From NCBI RefSeq assembly GCF_900258045.1, contig NZ_OGVD01000004.1:1302001-1366000 (forward strand): a stretch of 64,000 nt of DNA, read 5' to 3'. Position 1 is the stretch's first letter. The number at the start of each line of letters is the position of its first letter. This DNA is from Sphingorhabdus sp. EL138 (GTDB taxonomy: Bacteria > Pseudomonadota > Alphaproteobacteria > Sphingomonadales > Sphingomonadaceae). Position numbers and translations under genes: made by a program. The notes under the pieces are model-generated. The model searched no databases, had not been told where the DNA came from, and was given only the letters and a program-made list of their open reading frames with translations. Shown piece by piece: positions 16,826 through 26,174 of the stretch.

Positions 16826-18568
16826 TTACTCTGCCGCTTCCAGCATCTCGGCATTTTGCGGACCGCGGATCAAACCACCGGGGCGCTTGTCTGTCACCAC
16901 ACCGCCCTTGAAAGTCACCTGTCCCGACTTGATCGTATAGTCATAGCCGTCAGCCTTTTGCAGCAATCGCTTGCCGCCAGCAGGCAGATCAAAGGCAAGC
17001 CATGGTTTGCCCAGTTTGATCCGGTCCATGTCGATCACATTGACGTCAGCGAGATACCCGGGTTTCAAAACTCCGCGGTCATTCAGCCCGTAGAGACGAG
17101 CCGTATCCAGGCATTGCCGCTTGATCGCATTTTCAATTGTGATGGTTCCGCGCTCGCGGTTTTTAACCCAATGTTCCAGCATGAAAGTTGGGCTTGCTGC
17201 GTCACAGATAGTTCCACAATGCGCGCCACCGTCAGACAAGCTATTCACTGTGTCATCGGCATGTTGCAACGGATGAAGAAAATCCAGATTGCCATCAATA
17301 TAGTTTAGAATAGGCAGATAGATCAGCCCTTTACCGTCATCAGACATCAGAAGATCATAAGCATATTCCGCAGGTGTAACGCCCGCGGCATTGGCCCGCG
17401 CATTGATACTTTCTTCCGCGGTCGGCTCATAATTAAAACCATCATCCATCTGATAGTGCATCGCCCAGCCATCGGTGACGATAAACTGAACAGGTGCCAT
17501 ATCAACATTTTCTGCCGGAAGGCTGGCCTCGGAAATCATTTGTGCCCTGAAATCGGGATCGCTGAGCCGGGCATATTTCTCTTCCCACGGCAGCTCGGCA
17601 ATGGACTCCCAGCTTGGTTTACGGACAAATGGATGAACCGTACCCTGCCAAGCCATGATGATCCCATTTCCGCGTAACGCGATTTGCGCGACAATATTTG
17701 CGCCGTTGTCATTTTCGGCTCGCATATTGGCAATCTGCTCCTCGAGCGGTTGATCCTTGGCAATGGACTGTAACGCCGCAAATGTTACCGGCAGACCAGT
17801 TTCCCGACTGAGATCACCCATCCATCCAAACTCATCCCATTCCCGGTTAAGATCAGACGCCATCTCGAAGACACCATAGCCAACCCGGCCCATGGCCCGG
17901 CCAATCCCGATCAACTCTTCCTTGGTTGCCGTCGTACCCGGCACCAGCTCCCCATCTACCGAGCGGTGCAGCACGGTGCGGGAGGTTGAAAAGCCCAGGG
18001 CACCGGCTCGCAAACCGTCTTCCACAATTTTCGACATCTGCTCCACGTCATCTTCAGTGGGAACCGCACCCGGTTTCTCCCGATCGCCCAATACATAAGC
18101 GCGAATAGCGCCATGTGGGACGTGGGTAGCAACATCAATGGTACGTGGTAGTTCCTCCAGCGCATCCATATATTCCGGAAATGTTTCCCAGTTCCAGGTC
18201 ATCCCTTCGGCAAGCGCTGTGCCGGGAATATCTTCAACGCCTTCCATCAGACCAATGAGCCATTCATGCTTGTCAGGCTTGGCCGGGGCAAAACCGACGC
18301 CGCAATTACCCATGACCACAGTGGTTACACCATGCCAGCTTGAAGGTGCCATTTCATCGTCCCAAGTGGCTTGCCCGTCATAGTGGGTGTGCACATCGAC
18401 AAAGCCGGGAGAGACAATTTTTCCGGTCGCATCAATTTCTTCATGCCCCTTGGCGGTGACTGTACCCACCAAGGAGACACGATCCCCGTCAATGGCAACA
18501 TCGGCTGTAAAAGGTGCACTGCCAGTGCCATCAACCACTGTACCGCCGCGAATTACCAGATCATGCAT
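16826..18568 (-). CDS. D-aminoacylase-like amidohydrolase (N-acyl-D-amino-acid deacylase family)
   Basis: A 580-residue TIM-barrel metal hydrolase of the COG3653 group. The metal site signature GFVDVHTHYDGQATWD stands at residues 55-70. The cysteine that bridges metal in D-aminoacylases is present in VMGNCGVGFAPAKPD, and the C-terminal beta-sandwich part (GVLKPGYLADVNVIDMDRIKLG) is typical. Known members hydrolyse N-acyl-D-amino acids or related amides and carbamates; the substrate here is not known. A good AGGAGAG site precedes the ATG. It is divergent from the epoxide-hydrolase-like gene, 79 bases apart, so the two may share regulation. Confidence 0.88.
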   Translation of the reverse strand: MHDLVIRGGTVVDGTGSAPFTADVAIDGDRVSLVGTVTAKGHEEIDATGKIVSPGFVDVHTHYDGQATWDDEMAPSSWHGVTTVVMGNCGVGFAPAKPDKHEWLIGLMEGVEDIPGTALAEGMTWNWETFPEYMDALEELPRTIDVATHVPHGAIRAYVLGDREKPGAVPTEDDVEQMSKIVEDGLRAGALGFSTSRTVLHRSVDGELVPGTTATKEELIGIGRAMGRVGYGVFEMASDLNREWDEFGWMGDLSRETGLPVTFAALQSIAKDQPLEEQIANMRAENDNGANIVAQIALRGNGIIMAWQGTVHPFVRKPSWESIAELPWEEKYARLSDPDFRAQMISEASLPAENVDMAPVQFIVTDGWAMHYQMDDGFNYEPTAEESINARANAAGVTPAEYAYDLLMSDDGKGLIYLPILNYIDGNLDFLHPLQHADDTVNSLSDGGAHCGTICDAASPTFMLEHWVKNRERGTITIENAIKRQCLDTARLYGLNDRGVLKPGYLADVNVIDMDRIKLGKPWLAFDLPAGGKRLLQKADGYDYTIKSGQVTFKGGVVTDKRPGGLIRGPQNAEMLEAAE

Positions 18569-18647
18569 CGAGTCTCTCCTGATTATTTTCTTGAGGAGTA
18601 ACAGATTTAACTGGATGATTAAAGCCTTCTGCTGTTAGACTTTTTCC

Positions 18648-19538
18648 ATGACAGATACGCCATCATGGAATCCGGATCCCGACAGCGGGATTACCATTCA
18701 ATGGGTCGAGGCCAACGGCCAGACTTTTGAGGTCGCACAGTCAGGTGAGGGAAAAAGACTCGCCTTGTGCCTGCACGGTTTTCCTGAACTGCATTATAGC
18801 TGGCGCTTTCAAATCCCTTTGTTGGTGGAGCAAGGCTACCGGGTATGGGCACCAAATATGCGCGGCTATGGCGGATCGAGTAAACCAGCGACTGTGCGCG
18901 ATTACGCTCTGGACCATCTCTGTGCCGATGTCGCGGCACTTATCGACGCGAGCGGCGCGGAAGAAGTGACGCTGATCGCACATGATTGGGGTGCGATTGT
19001 TGCATGGGCTTTTGCAATCCAGAAAATCCGCCCCCTGAACCGTCTTGTCATCATGAATGTACCACACCCAATGGTCGGTAGACGCGAAATCCGCCATTGG
19101 CGCCAGCTTCGGCGCAGCTGGTACATCTTCTTTTTCCAGATTCCGTGGTTGCCGGAATTTTTGATCTCGCGCCGCAAAGGCGAAGCAATTAGGGGGGCAT
19201 TTTTCAATATGGCTCAAGACCAAAGCAACTTTTCAGACAAAGTTTTGGATGTTTTCGCAAAAGCTGCTTCGCGACCGGGGTCGCTGACCGCGATGTTGAA
19301 TTACTACCGCGCATTGGTCAGACATCGAGGCGTAGTCGATCTGGAGGATAGACAACTTGATACGCCAACCCTGATGATCTGGGGAGAGGAAGACAGCGCG
19401 CTCAACATCAAATGCACAGAAGGTACCGAACAATGGGTAACTAACCTGGAATTACATCGCCTACCAGGCGTATCGCATTGGGTGCAGCAGGAAGCGCCTG
19501 AAAAGGTCAACGCAATTTTGCGGGGCTGGCTGGCTTAG
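18648..19538 (+). CDS. Epoxide hydrolase-like alpha/beta hydrolase
   Basis: A 296-residue alpha/beta hydrolase closest in pattern to soluble epoxide hydrolases and haloalkane dehalogenases. The oxyanion motif is LHGFPELHYSWRFQIP; the nucleophile is the Asp in LIAHDWGAIVAWAFA (about residue 112); the acid is in the MIWGEEDSAL segment and the catalytic His in LPGVSHWVQQEAPE. The HGFPE and aspartate nucleophile favour an epoxide hydrolase over an esterase. Substrate unknown. The stop codon overlaps that of the convergent ferredoxin reductase gene by four bases. Confidence 0.85.
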   Translation: MTDTPSWNPDPDSGITIQWVEANGQTFEVAQSGEGKRLALCLHGFPELHYSWRFQIPLLVEQGYRVWAPNMRGYGGSSKPATVRDYALDHLCADVAALIDASGAEEVTLIAHDWGAIVAWAFAIQKIRPLNRLVIMNVPHPMVGRREIRHWRQLRRSWYIFFFQIPWLPEFLISRRKGEAIRGAFFNMAQDQSNFSDKVLDVFAKAASRPGSLTAMLNYYRALVRHRGVVDLEDRQLDTPTLMIWGEEDSALNIKCTEGTEQWVTNLELHRLPGVSHWVQQEAPEKVNAILRGWLA

Positions 19539-20842
19539 CTTTCCCTCGCCGCAATCATTTCATCAATGTCTGTGAACTTCTCACGCGGTGCACCGCTGCG
19601 GGCATTAGCCACTTCCGCTTCTTCAATTTTCTTCCAGTCGCGAAAGGTGACTGCTTCAACGCCACGGCGTTCGAACAGCCGATCCAATCCTTTCCGTCCC
19701 TCCTTATTGTCCCCTGCCCCAATATCTTCAGCTACCGCCTCGATTATCGCAAATCCATCCGGTTTGTTCGTACCAATTGTCCCGGTCGGCCCTCTTCGCG
19801 CCCAGCCGACGCAATAGAGACCCGGCAATATCCGGCCATCAACATTGGCAAACCGGCCGCGACCATGTTCGTAGGGTACGCCTTCAATTGGCGGCGTACG
19901 ATAACCGATGCAGCTGATCACGAGGGAACATTCTAATTCATAGCGTTCGCCAGTTCCTTTAGAACGCAGTTCAGCATCCAGTTCTGTTTTCTCCACAATC
20001 AGTTTTTCGACTTTGCCATCACCCTGAATCTCAACTGGCATGGCAAAAAAGTCGAAATCGATAACGACCGGCTTGTCTCGCAACTCTCCGGCGCGGTCAA
20101 AAAAACTGCGTAAATGGGTCACTGATTTACGCATACCGGGCTCGAGCATCGCATCTGCACCCTCGTCAGGAAAATCCAGCGTATCAATCACCGGACGCGC
20201 GCGTTCCAGATGACCCAGCTCGCCCAATTCTTTCGGGGTCATGGCAATTTGATGAGGGCCTCGTCTGCCGAGAAGCGTAATTTTATCGACATTGCTTTGT
20301 TTCAACTGGTCAAGCGCATGCCCCACAATATCGCTACCGGCAAACTCGGCTTCAGTCTTGGCCAGAATGCGCGCCACATCCAAAGCGACGTTACCGTTCC
20401 CAATCACAGCCACAGACTTGCCATCCAGCGGTGGATCGAGGTCTCTGTAATCAGGATGGCCGTTATACCATCCGACAAAGGCCGCGCTCCCGATAACACC
20501 GGCCAAATCACTGCCCTCAATTTCCAGTGGCCGATCATTGGGGGCACCAGTGGCCAGGATTACCGCGTCATAAAAGCTCTGTAGTTCCTCGATACTAACA
20601 TCTTTTCCCACGGAAACATTACCGGCAAAATGAACGTTATCGCCGAGAGCGGTTTTCTCGTAACGCCGGGAGACGGCCTTGATCGATTGATGGTCCGGGG
20701 CAACGCCAGTTCGAATCAGACCAAAGGGGACCGGCAACCGGTCAATGATATCGATGGTAACGTCGTCACCATATTTTTTTTGCGCCGCTTCGGCCGAGTA
20801 ATAGCCCGCCGGCCCCGACCCGATGATCGCGATATGCCGCAT
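19535..20842 (-). CDS. Ferredoxin-NADP(+) reductase of adrenodoxin-reductase type (FprA-like)
   Basis: A 435-residue flavoenzyme that moves electrons between NADPH and ferredoxin, often feeding cytochrome P450s. The FAD-binding GxGxxG is at the very N terminus (IAIIGSGPAGYYSAEAA), followed by PFGLIRTGVAPDHQSIK. The NADPH site is VAVIGNGNVALDVARILAK, and the C-terminal GRILPGLYCVGWARRGPTGTIGTNK motif is diagnostic of the adrenodoxin-reductase branch. The ATG at 20840-20842 is best placed for the GGGAGGA site seven bases upstream; an earlier ATG at 20848 lies almost on this site. No P450 is in the window. Confidence 0.93.
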   Translation of the reverse strand: MRHIAIIGSGPAGYYSAEAAQKKYGDDVTIDIIDRLPVPFGLIRTGVAPDHQSIKAVSRRYEKTALGDNVHFAGNVSVGKDVSIEELQSFYDAVILATGAPNDRPLEIEGSDLAGVIGSAAFVGWYNGHPDYRDLDPPLDGKSVAVIGNGNVALDVARILAKTEAEFAGSDIVGHALDQLKQSNVDKITLLGRRGPHQIAMTPKELGELGHLERARPVIDTLDFPDEGADAMLEPGMRKSVTHLRSFFDRAGELRDKPVVIDFDFFAMPVEIQGDGKVEKLIVEKTELDAELRSKGTGERYELECSLVISCIGYRTPPIEGVPYEHGRGRFANVDGRILPGLYCVGWARRGPTGTIGTNKPDGFAIIEAVAEDIGAGDNKEGRKGLDRLFERRGVEAVTFRDWKKIEEAEVANARSGAPREKFTDIDEMIAARES

Positions 20843-21155
20843 CCGCATTCCTCCCAGAATCAAGGTTGTTTACCTCTACCTGCATGCTAACGGCATAATT
20901 ATAAAAGAAAAGAGTTACAGGCTGTGCCTATCTTTTTGGTTGGCAGACGGGTCGAAAATAAGCATGTCTAAAACGTGCTATAGATCACAATCAGGGGAGC
21001 CTAATACCGTTACAACATATTACAGTGCCTCAGAGTCATGACCAGTTTTTGTCATCATACAAATCTCGAGGTCGCGAATTGATCTGCCGCTGGTAGGGAA
21101 TTGACTGATTCAGTTTCGCGCAGTGGGCAGAGTATTTTAAATCGGAGGGAATATC
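20843..21155. other. Intergenic stretch of about 313 bases, no gene found
   Basis: This gap lies between the divergently transcribed ferredoxin reductase and CsgG-like genes. It must hold promoters for both, but I could not pick a convincing -35/-10 pair. The only clear element is the GGAGGG ribosome site just before the CsgG-like ATG. No tRNA, small protein or repeat was recognised. Confidence 0.5.
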
Positions 21156-21923
21156 ATGTTGAAGAAAATTATCACCGCCATAGCTGTCTCATCAATCGCG
21201 CTTTCCGGCGGTACGGCGCTGGCTGCAGGCAAGTCAAAGGGCCAGAAAGCTCAGGAACGCGGTGTTGCTGAAATTCCTGTTTGTTACAAAAAGCTCGGGA
21301 CCATTGCCATTGTGGAACCGGAACAGCGTTGGTGGGTGAGCTACAAGCTCGGTTCACCGGAAGCACTGATTAAAACCTTTGTCGCACGCTCTGGCTGTTT
21401 TGGTCTGGTTGATCGCGGTCGTGGTCTGGCAAGCAGGGCTGTTGAGCGAGCGCTGGCGGATTCAGGCGAATTGCAACGCGGTTCCAATATCGGCAAGCGT
21501 CAGGTGAAAGCTGCAGACTATGTTATCGTGCCCGATATTATTTCTGCCAATAACCGCTCCGGTGGCGGTGGTGCGCTGGGCGGCATTGCAGGTGCATTGG
21601 GTGGGCGGACATTGGGCGGCCTATTTGGCGGCATCAAGGTCAATAAGAAAGAGGCAAATGTAACCTTGTCGCTGGTCAACGTGCGCACGACCGAAATGGA
21701 ACGCATTACCGAAGGCTATTCCCGCAAATCTGATCTGAAATTTGGCGGTGGAGGCGGCGGCTTCTTTGGCGGCGTTCTTGCTGGCGCAGCAGGCGGTGGT
21801 TATACCGATACCCAGATTGGCCGGGTAATGGCCCTCGCCTATCTCGACGCATATACAAAAATGGTGACACAGCTTGGCGGTCTTCCCGAAGACCCTAGCG
21901 CCGCTGCACCGCAAGCAGAATAG
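21156..21923 (+). CDS. CsgG/HfaB-like exported protein
   Basis: A 255-residue protein with a signal peptide ending near GGTALA-AG. The mature part has features of the CsgG/HfaB group: SPEALIKTFVARSGCFGLVDRGRGL, ADYVIVPDIISANNRSGG and NVTLSLVNVRTTEMERITEGY. CsgG forms the outer-membrane secretion pore for curli; HfaB attaches the Caulobacter holdfast. No lipobox is seen, unlike CsgG itself, and two glycine-rich inserts (GGGGALGGIAGALGGRTLGG and KFGGGGGGFFGGVLAGAAGG) interrupt the domain. No curli subunit genes are near, so a pore role is uncertain. An intrinsic terminator follows. Confidence 0.7.
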   Translation: MLKKIITAIAVSSIALSGGTALAAGKSKGQKAQERGVAEIPVCYKKLGTIAIVEPEQRWWVSYKLGSPEALIKTFVARSGCFGLVDRGRGLASRAVERALADSGELQRGSNIGKRQVKAADYVIVPDIISANNRSGGGGALGGIAGALGGRTLGGLFGGIKVNKKEANVTLSLVNVRTTEMERITEGYSRKSDLKFGGGGGGFFGGVLAGAAGGGYTDTQIGRVMALAYLDAYTKMVTQLGGLPEDPSAAAPQAE

Positions 21924-21948
21924 GGCCGCGTTCGGCTAGGACAAGATC

Positions 21949-21986
21949 ATCCCCGGTACGGCCAAATGCCTTGCCGGGGATTTTTT
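21949..21986 (+). terminator. Rho-independent terminator after the CsgG-like gene
   Basis: The stem ATCCCCGG (21949-21956) pairs with CCGGGGAT (21974-21981), closing a 17-base loop that can itself pair partly, and six Ts follow directly. It ends just before the ribosome binding site of the YncE-like gene. Confidence 0.8.
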
Positions 21987-22001
21987 CAGGAGATGGTAAG
22001 A

Positions 22002-23030
22002 ATGAACAAATTTGCAATCGCTTTGATGGCAGCAACGCTGTTCACTTCCTGCTCCGTCTCTGCGGAAAACTCTGCAGCGGATCATGAAGCAATGAGCGGT
22101 ACGTTGCTGGTGGGCAATAAGGGCGAAGATACGCTCAGCTTCATTGACCTGGCATCCGGTCAGGATATCTCCCGCGGTGATACCGGTAAAAATCCTCATG
22201 AAGTTGCAATCTCGCCGGATGGGCAACTGGCAGCTGTTGTTTCTTATGGCGCGGAACATATCGATATTTTCGAAGTTGCCGCGCAAAGGAAGATTGAAAC
22301 TATAGCGTTGACGCCGGGCAAAAGCCCGCATGGCATTGTGTGGCTGGATGACGGGCGGATCGTTGCCTCAACCGAAGGTAGCGACAGTATAACGATTGTA
22401 TCGCCACCTTCCGGGGAGAGCCAGACCCGCGAAGTTACCCAAATTTCGACCGGACAGAAGGGCAGTCATATGCTGGTGGTAACACCGGATAAAAGCCGCG
22501 CCTTTGTTAGCAATATGCAGTCCGGAACGGTGAGCGTCCTTGATCTTGTGGAGGGCTCCAAGATCAAGGACCTGCCCGCCGGTACAGAGCCGGAAGGCAT
22601 TGCCATCACACCGGATGGAAAAACCGTCTGGGTCGCCGACCGGCGTGGCGATCTGATGCGGGTATTTGATGCCGACAGCCTGGATGAAATTACCACAATC
22701 AAAACCGGTAATTTCCCGATCCGTGTGGCCATCAGCCCGGACGGCAAAATCGCTGTGACGTCCAATCTCGGCGATGGCGCGCTGGGCCTGTTCGATGTTG
22801 ACACAAGGCTGCCGAAGGGCACCATCAAACTTGGCGGCAGCCGGGAATCGGCTCAAGTCACTATCCTTTTTTCACCGGACGGTAAGCGGCTTTATGTTGC
22901 CGAAACCGGACTGAACCGGATTGCCGAAGTTGACATGATCGAAGGCAAGCTGATCCGCCACTTCACTGTCGGAAAGAACGGCGATGGATTGGGTATTGTT
23001 CAAACCGTCGAAGCAGATCAAACCGAATAG
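22002..23030 (+). CDS. YncE-like seven-bladed beta-propeller lipoprotein
   Basis: A 342-residue protein with an N-terminal lipoprotein-type signal (MNKFAIALMAATLFTSC), so Cys17 is the likely lipidated residue. The rest consists of repeated blades with the pattern DGK.AxVS or PDGKTVWVADRRGDLMRVFD, as in YncE, cytochrome cd1 heme d1 domains and surface-layer propellers. Such proteins bind ligands or act as scaffolds; no catalytic residue stands out. The ATG at 22002 follows an AGGAGATGG site. The open frame extends 12 codons upstream into the terminator and was not used. It stands before, and possibly with, the GMC oxidoreductase gene. Confidence 0.8.
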   Translation: MNKFAIALMAATLFTSCSVSAENSAADHEAMSGTLLVGNKGEDTLSFIDLASGQDISRGDTGKNPHEVAISPDGQLAAVVSYGAEHIDIFEVAAQRKIETIALTPGKSPHGIVWLDDGRIVASTEGSDSITIVSPPSGESQTREVTQISTGQKGSHMLVVTPDKSRAFVSNMQSGTVSVLDLVEGSKIKDLPAGTEPEGIAITPDGKTVWVADRRGDLMRVFDADSLDEITTIKTGNFPIRVAISPDGKIAVTSNLGDGALGLFDVDTRLPKGTIKLGGSRESAQVTILFSPDGKRLYVAETGLNRIAEVDMIEGKLIRHFTVGKNGDGLGIVQTVEADQTE

Positions 23031-23091
23031 GGTAACAGCCCGCTGATATTGATGAGATATTTTTCTAGGGTCGCACTTTAGGAAGATAGCA

Positions 23092-25113
23092 ATGCAAAAA
23101 CCATTTAATCCCCTGCAGGCACGCATGCTGAAAGCACTCACTCAAACGCTGTTCCACGACACACCCATGGCGATTTCCCCGTCGCAAGTGGTGGAGAACC
23201 TTCAGGAGCATTTCTCCAATATCGATGGCGACAAGCCAAAGGAAATCGGGCTGGCGCTCTATGGACTGTTCCTGATCCTCGGCGGCCCCTTCTTTCTACT
23301 CGCACCGCCAAAAATGCGGCAGAGTCTGATCCGCCGCCGCCTGCAGAACAGCCGCGTGGATCTGTTTCAGGATATCGCCCGCACCAAGGGTGTGATTCTG
23401 GCTGGCTATTATGGCCACTGGGAACGCGGCGATGAGGAACTGAATTTCGATAACCCGATTTACCAACGGCTCAAATATCTGTTGCCGGGCCAACGGGACC
23501 GTTCCGCCCCTGGTGAGCTGCCGGTCAGGCGCGAACCGAGACGCGATCTGAAAGCCGAAGTGTTTGTCGGCCATGATGCTATTCCCGAAGAAGTGGACGT
23601 CATCGTTATCGGGTCCGGCGCAGGCGGCGCGGTTGCGGCAGCGTCCGTGGCCGATGAGGGACATGAAGTCCTCATCCTCGAAGCGGGTCATAACTACCCC
23701 TCGTCCCGTATCACCCATGAAGAAGCCCGCATGACGGCCCGCCTGTTCAAGGACGGGGCGCTGCAAACAACCAAAGATCGCGACGTAATTGTTTTTCAGG
23801 GGCGCGTTGTTGGCGGTTCGACAGTGATTAACAATGGTATCTGTCTACGCATGAAACATGCAGGCCTCGTCCATCCGCAGGCAGAAGACGTGTACAAAAC
23901 ATGGGATGCTTTAGGCGCACCGGTTAGCGAAGCGGAACTCACCGTCAGCTATGAGGCGGTTGAAGGTACGCTGGAAGTTTCCGAAATATCGGCGATATCG
24001 GGGCGAAATAACGGTCCCCATTTACTGGATGGCTGGAACAAATATGCGGCGCAATCCAATGATCCGATGGACAAGCAGGCCATTTCCGCATGGTTTCAGA
24101 AAAATTATGGTCCTAAAACCCCTGATAGCGAATGCGTATATTGCGGCTATTGCAACACCGGCTGCCCCTATGGCCGCAAGAAAGCGATGCCCGAGAGTTT
24201 CCTCACCCATGCCACCAGCACAGATCGCGACAAACCCGCACGCATACTGGACGGCGCGGAAGCAAACGAAATTGTTTGGAAAGATGGCACGCAGGATGCG
24301 CGCGTAGCCGAGGCAGTTCAAGTCACCCTCCGCGACGGCCGAAAACGAACTATAAAAGCGCGCAAGGGCGTCGTAGTGGCCGCCGGAGCACTGGCGTCCA
24401 GCAACTTACTGATCAACAGCGGGATCAAAAAATCCGGTGATGAAATATCGCTGAACATCGCGTGCCCGGTCGTCGCCTTGATGCCTGAAGGACACGAGAT
24501 GAATGTCTGGAACGAGGACCAGATGGCGACCTATGTTGATCGCGGTGACTATCTGATCGAAAGCCATTTCCAACCCCCCATGAGCATGGCAACCTTGGTC
24601 CCCGGATGGTTTGACGAACATTTCCGGCGCATGCTCAACTATAACCGACTGGTTTCTGCCGGTGTGTTATTCCCGGCTGACCGTCTCGGAAAAATGGAGG
24701 ACGGCAAGCTCAAACTGAAAGTGGGGGAACCGGAGCTCGCTCTGCTCCGCCGCGCACTGGCTACAATGACCAAGGTCCATTTCCTCAATGGCGCGATCGA
24801 AGTCTATCCGGCTCTCCTGAAAGGGCAAACCTTGCGCAAGGGAATGAGTGATTCTGAAATTGACGGCTTCTACCTGGACGCCATTGTCGAACCGGACGAT
24901 GTAGTGCTGTCCAGCTCTCATCCCCATGGCGGCAATGCCATAAACGTGGATCCGGCCAAGGGTGTGGTTGACCTTGAACAGCGTGTTCACGGTACAACCA
25001 ATGTCTATGTCACCGATGCCAGCGTGATGCCCAGTTGTATCCGGGTCAATGCCCAGCTCACCACCATGGCGATGGCTCACCGGGCAATGGCCGGGAAAAA
25101 CCGGTTTGGATGA
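23092..25113 (+). CDS. GMC-family FAD oxidoreductase with a cysteine-rich insert
   Basis: A 673-residue flavoenzyme. An N-terminal part of about 160 residues has a hydrophobic stretch (EIGLALYGLFLILGGPFFLL) before the FAD fold begins at VDVIVIGSGAGGAVAAASVA. The first GMC motif is VFQGRVVGGSTVINNGICLR; the C-terminal substrate part is SSSHPHGGNAINVDP and NVYVTDASVMPSCIRVNAQLT, placing the catalytic His. A cysteine motif, CVYCGYCNTGCPYGRKK (about residue 348), is typical of a GMC subgroup that includes long-chain alcohol oxidase-like and sterol oxidase-like proteins. The likely substrate is a lipid alcohol or sterol, inferred only from that resemblance. Confidence 0.88.
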   Translation: MQKPFNPLQARMLKALTQTLFHDTPMAISPSQVVENLQEHFSNIDGDKPKEIGLALYGLFLILGGPFFLLAPPKMRQSLIRRRLQNSRVDLFQDIARTKGVILAGYYGHWERGDEELNFDNPIYQRLKYLLPGQRDRSAPGELPVRREPRRDLKAEVFVGHDAIPEEVDVIVIGSGAGGAVAAASVADEGHEVLILEAGHNYPSSRITHEEARMTARLFKDGALQTTKDRDVIVFQGRVVGGSTVINNGICLRMKHAGLVHPQAEDVYKTWDALGAPVSEAELTVSYEAVEGTLEVSEISAISGRNNGPHLLDGWNKYAAQSNDPMDKQAISAWFQKNYGPKTPDSECVYCGYCNTGCPYGRKKAMPESFLTHATSTDRDKPARILDGAEANEIVWKDGTQDARVAEAVQVTLRDGRKRTIKARKGVVVAAGALASSNLLINSGIKKSGDEISLNIACPVVALMPEGHEMNVWNEDQMATYVDRGDYLIESHFQPPMSMATLVPGWFDEHFRRMLNYNRLVSAGVLFPADRLGKMEDGKLKLKVGEPELALLRRALATMTKVHFLNGAIEVYPALLKGQTLRKGMSDSEIDGFYLDAIVEPDDVVLSSSHPHGGNAINVDPAKGVVDLEQRVHGTTNVYVTDASVMPSCIRVNAQLTTMAMAHRAMAGKNRFG

Positions 25114-25136
25114 GCGATGCGAAGCTTAATGAGAAA

Positions 25137-25159
25137 GGGCCGGAACATAGGTCCGGCCC
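25137..25159. terminator. Hairpin terminator between GMC and carbonic anhydrase genes
   Basis: A perfect 8-bp stem, GGGCCGGA (25137-25144) with TCCGGCCC (25152-25159), closes a 7-base loop and is followed by ATCTTT. It sits between two convergent stop codons and could serve both strands. Confidence 0.65.
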
Positions 25160-25193
25160 ATCTTTGAAAGGACAGCCTGAACAAGTTGTTCGT

Positions 25194-25943
25194 TTACTCC
25201 GGTGCGACAACCAGACGGTTGTTTAGAGCCCGTACAGGGCGGGCACTGTCGCCCATCAGATTTTCAAAAGCTTCAATCTGTTCTTTGCTCGCGGTCACGG
25301 AGTCGCGCAATACATGCCAATTTACGCCTTCGCTGCACGGCGGCGTCGTCAGTGACCCCATGTAACGATAAACAGCCAGATCTTCAGGAAGCATTCCGGC
25401 GGGATCGATCATCTCGTCGGTACCCGCTTTGACATCCGACTTGCTTGATGGAGTTGCGGCCAGGATTTTCGCAAGCTCCGGGTTAGCCGCGCCTTCTTCA
25501 AACATCACGCCCAGGACGCCAAGCTTTCCATCAGCAGTCGCGTGCACAAAGTGACCGGTCAGTGGAAAGCGCTTTCCAGAAATTGCATGTTCAGAAGGAG
25601 TATGGAAATGGATCTGAATCAGGCTAAACGTCATACCGCCGCTGGTCATGGTCGAGCCGGCGGCAAAGTCATTCTGTACCGTCAGGCCTTTGTTGGTAAC
25701 ACCCATCGGCCCTGATTTGTAATCGACGGCAACAGCTACATTCCCAATCGCATTGGCACCAGCCAGATCAATTGGCGACTGCATGTTGCCGCTCTCGCAA
25801 ATGGCATAGTCGCTGTGAAGCTGGCCCCATTTTTCAGCACCGCGTTCGGTACCATAATCATAGGATTTATTGTCAGCAGCTTGTGCTGGCACTGCCATTA
25901 ACGCGGCAATAGCGACAGATGCGAAAGATTGACGTAGTTTCAT
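25194..25943 (-). CDS. Alpha-class carbonic anhydrase, periplasmic
   Basis: A 249-residue zinc enzyme that interconverts CO2 and bicarbonate. It has a cleavable signal peptide (ALMAVPAQA-AD), so it acts in the periplasm. The zinc ligands are His-x-His in IQIHFHTPSEH and the His in LTGHFVHA. Alpha-class residues QSPIDL near the N terminus and SLTTPPCSEGVNWHV near the C terminus make the class secure. Convergent with the GMC gene. Confidence 0.95.
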   Translation of the reverse strand: MKLRQSFASVAIAALMAVPAQAADNKSYDYGTERGAEKWGQLHSDYAICESGNMQSPIDLAGANAIGNVAVAVDYKSGPMGVTNKGLTVQNDFAAGSTMTSGGMTFSLIQIHFHTPSEHAISGKRFPLTGHFVHATADGKLGVLGVMFEEGAANPELAKILAATPSSKSDVKAGTDEMIDPAGMLPEDLAVYRYMGSLTTPPCSEGVNWHVLRDSVTASKEQIEAFENLMGDSARPVRALNNRLVVAPE

Positions 25944-26174
25944 TTTCTAGTCCCCTATCGTTTAAACGATCATTGTTTGTCTGCGAACTTATAGTTACGC
26001 GGCAATAGCCGATTTTCAAAAAATGGAAATTTCAAACCAAATGTCAAATTTAATAGATAATATCTATGACAATTCGATATCACTATCGAATTCTGCATAA
26101 GCTTCTCCATCCCCTGTTTACATCACCACCATATCGTCTAATCGAAGCGCCAAGAGATATTTGGAGACTTTGTA

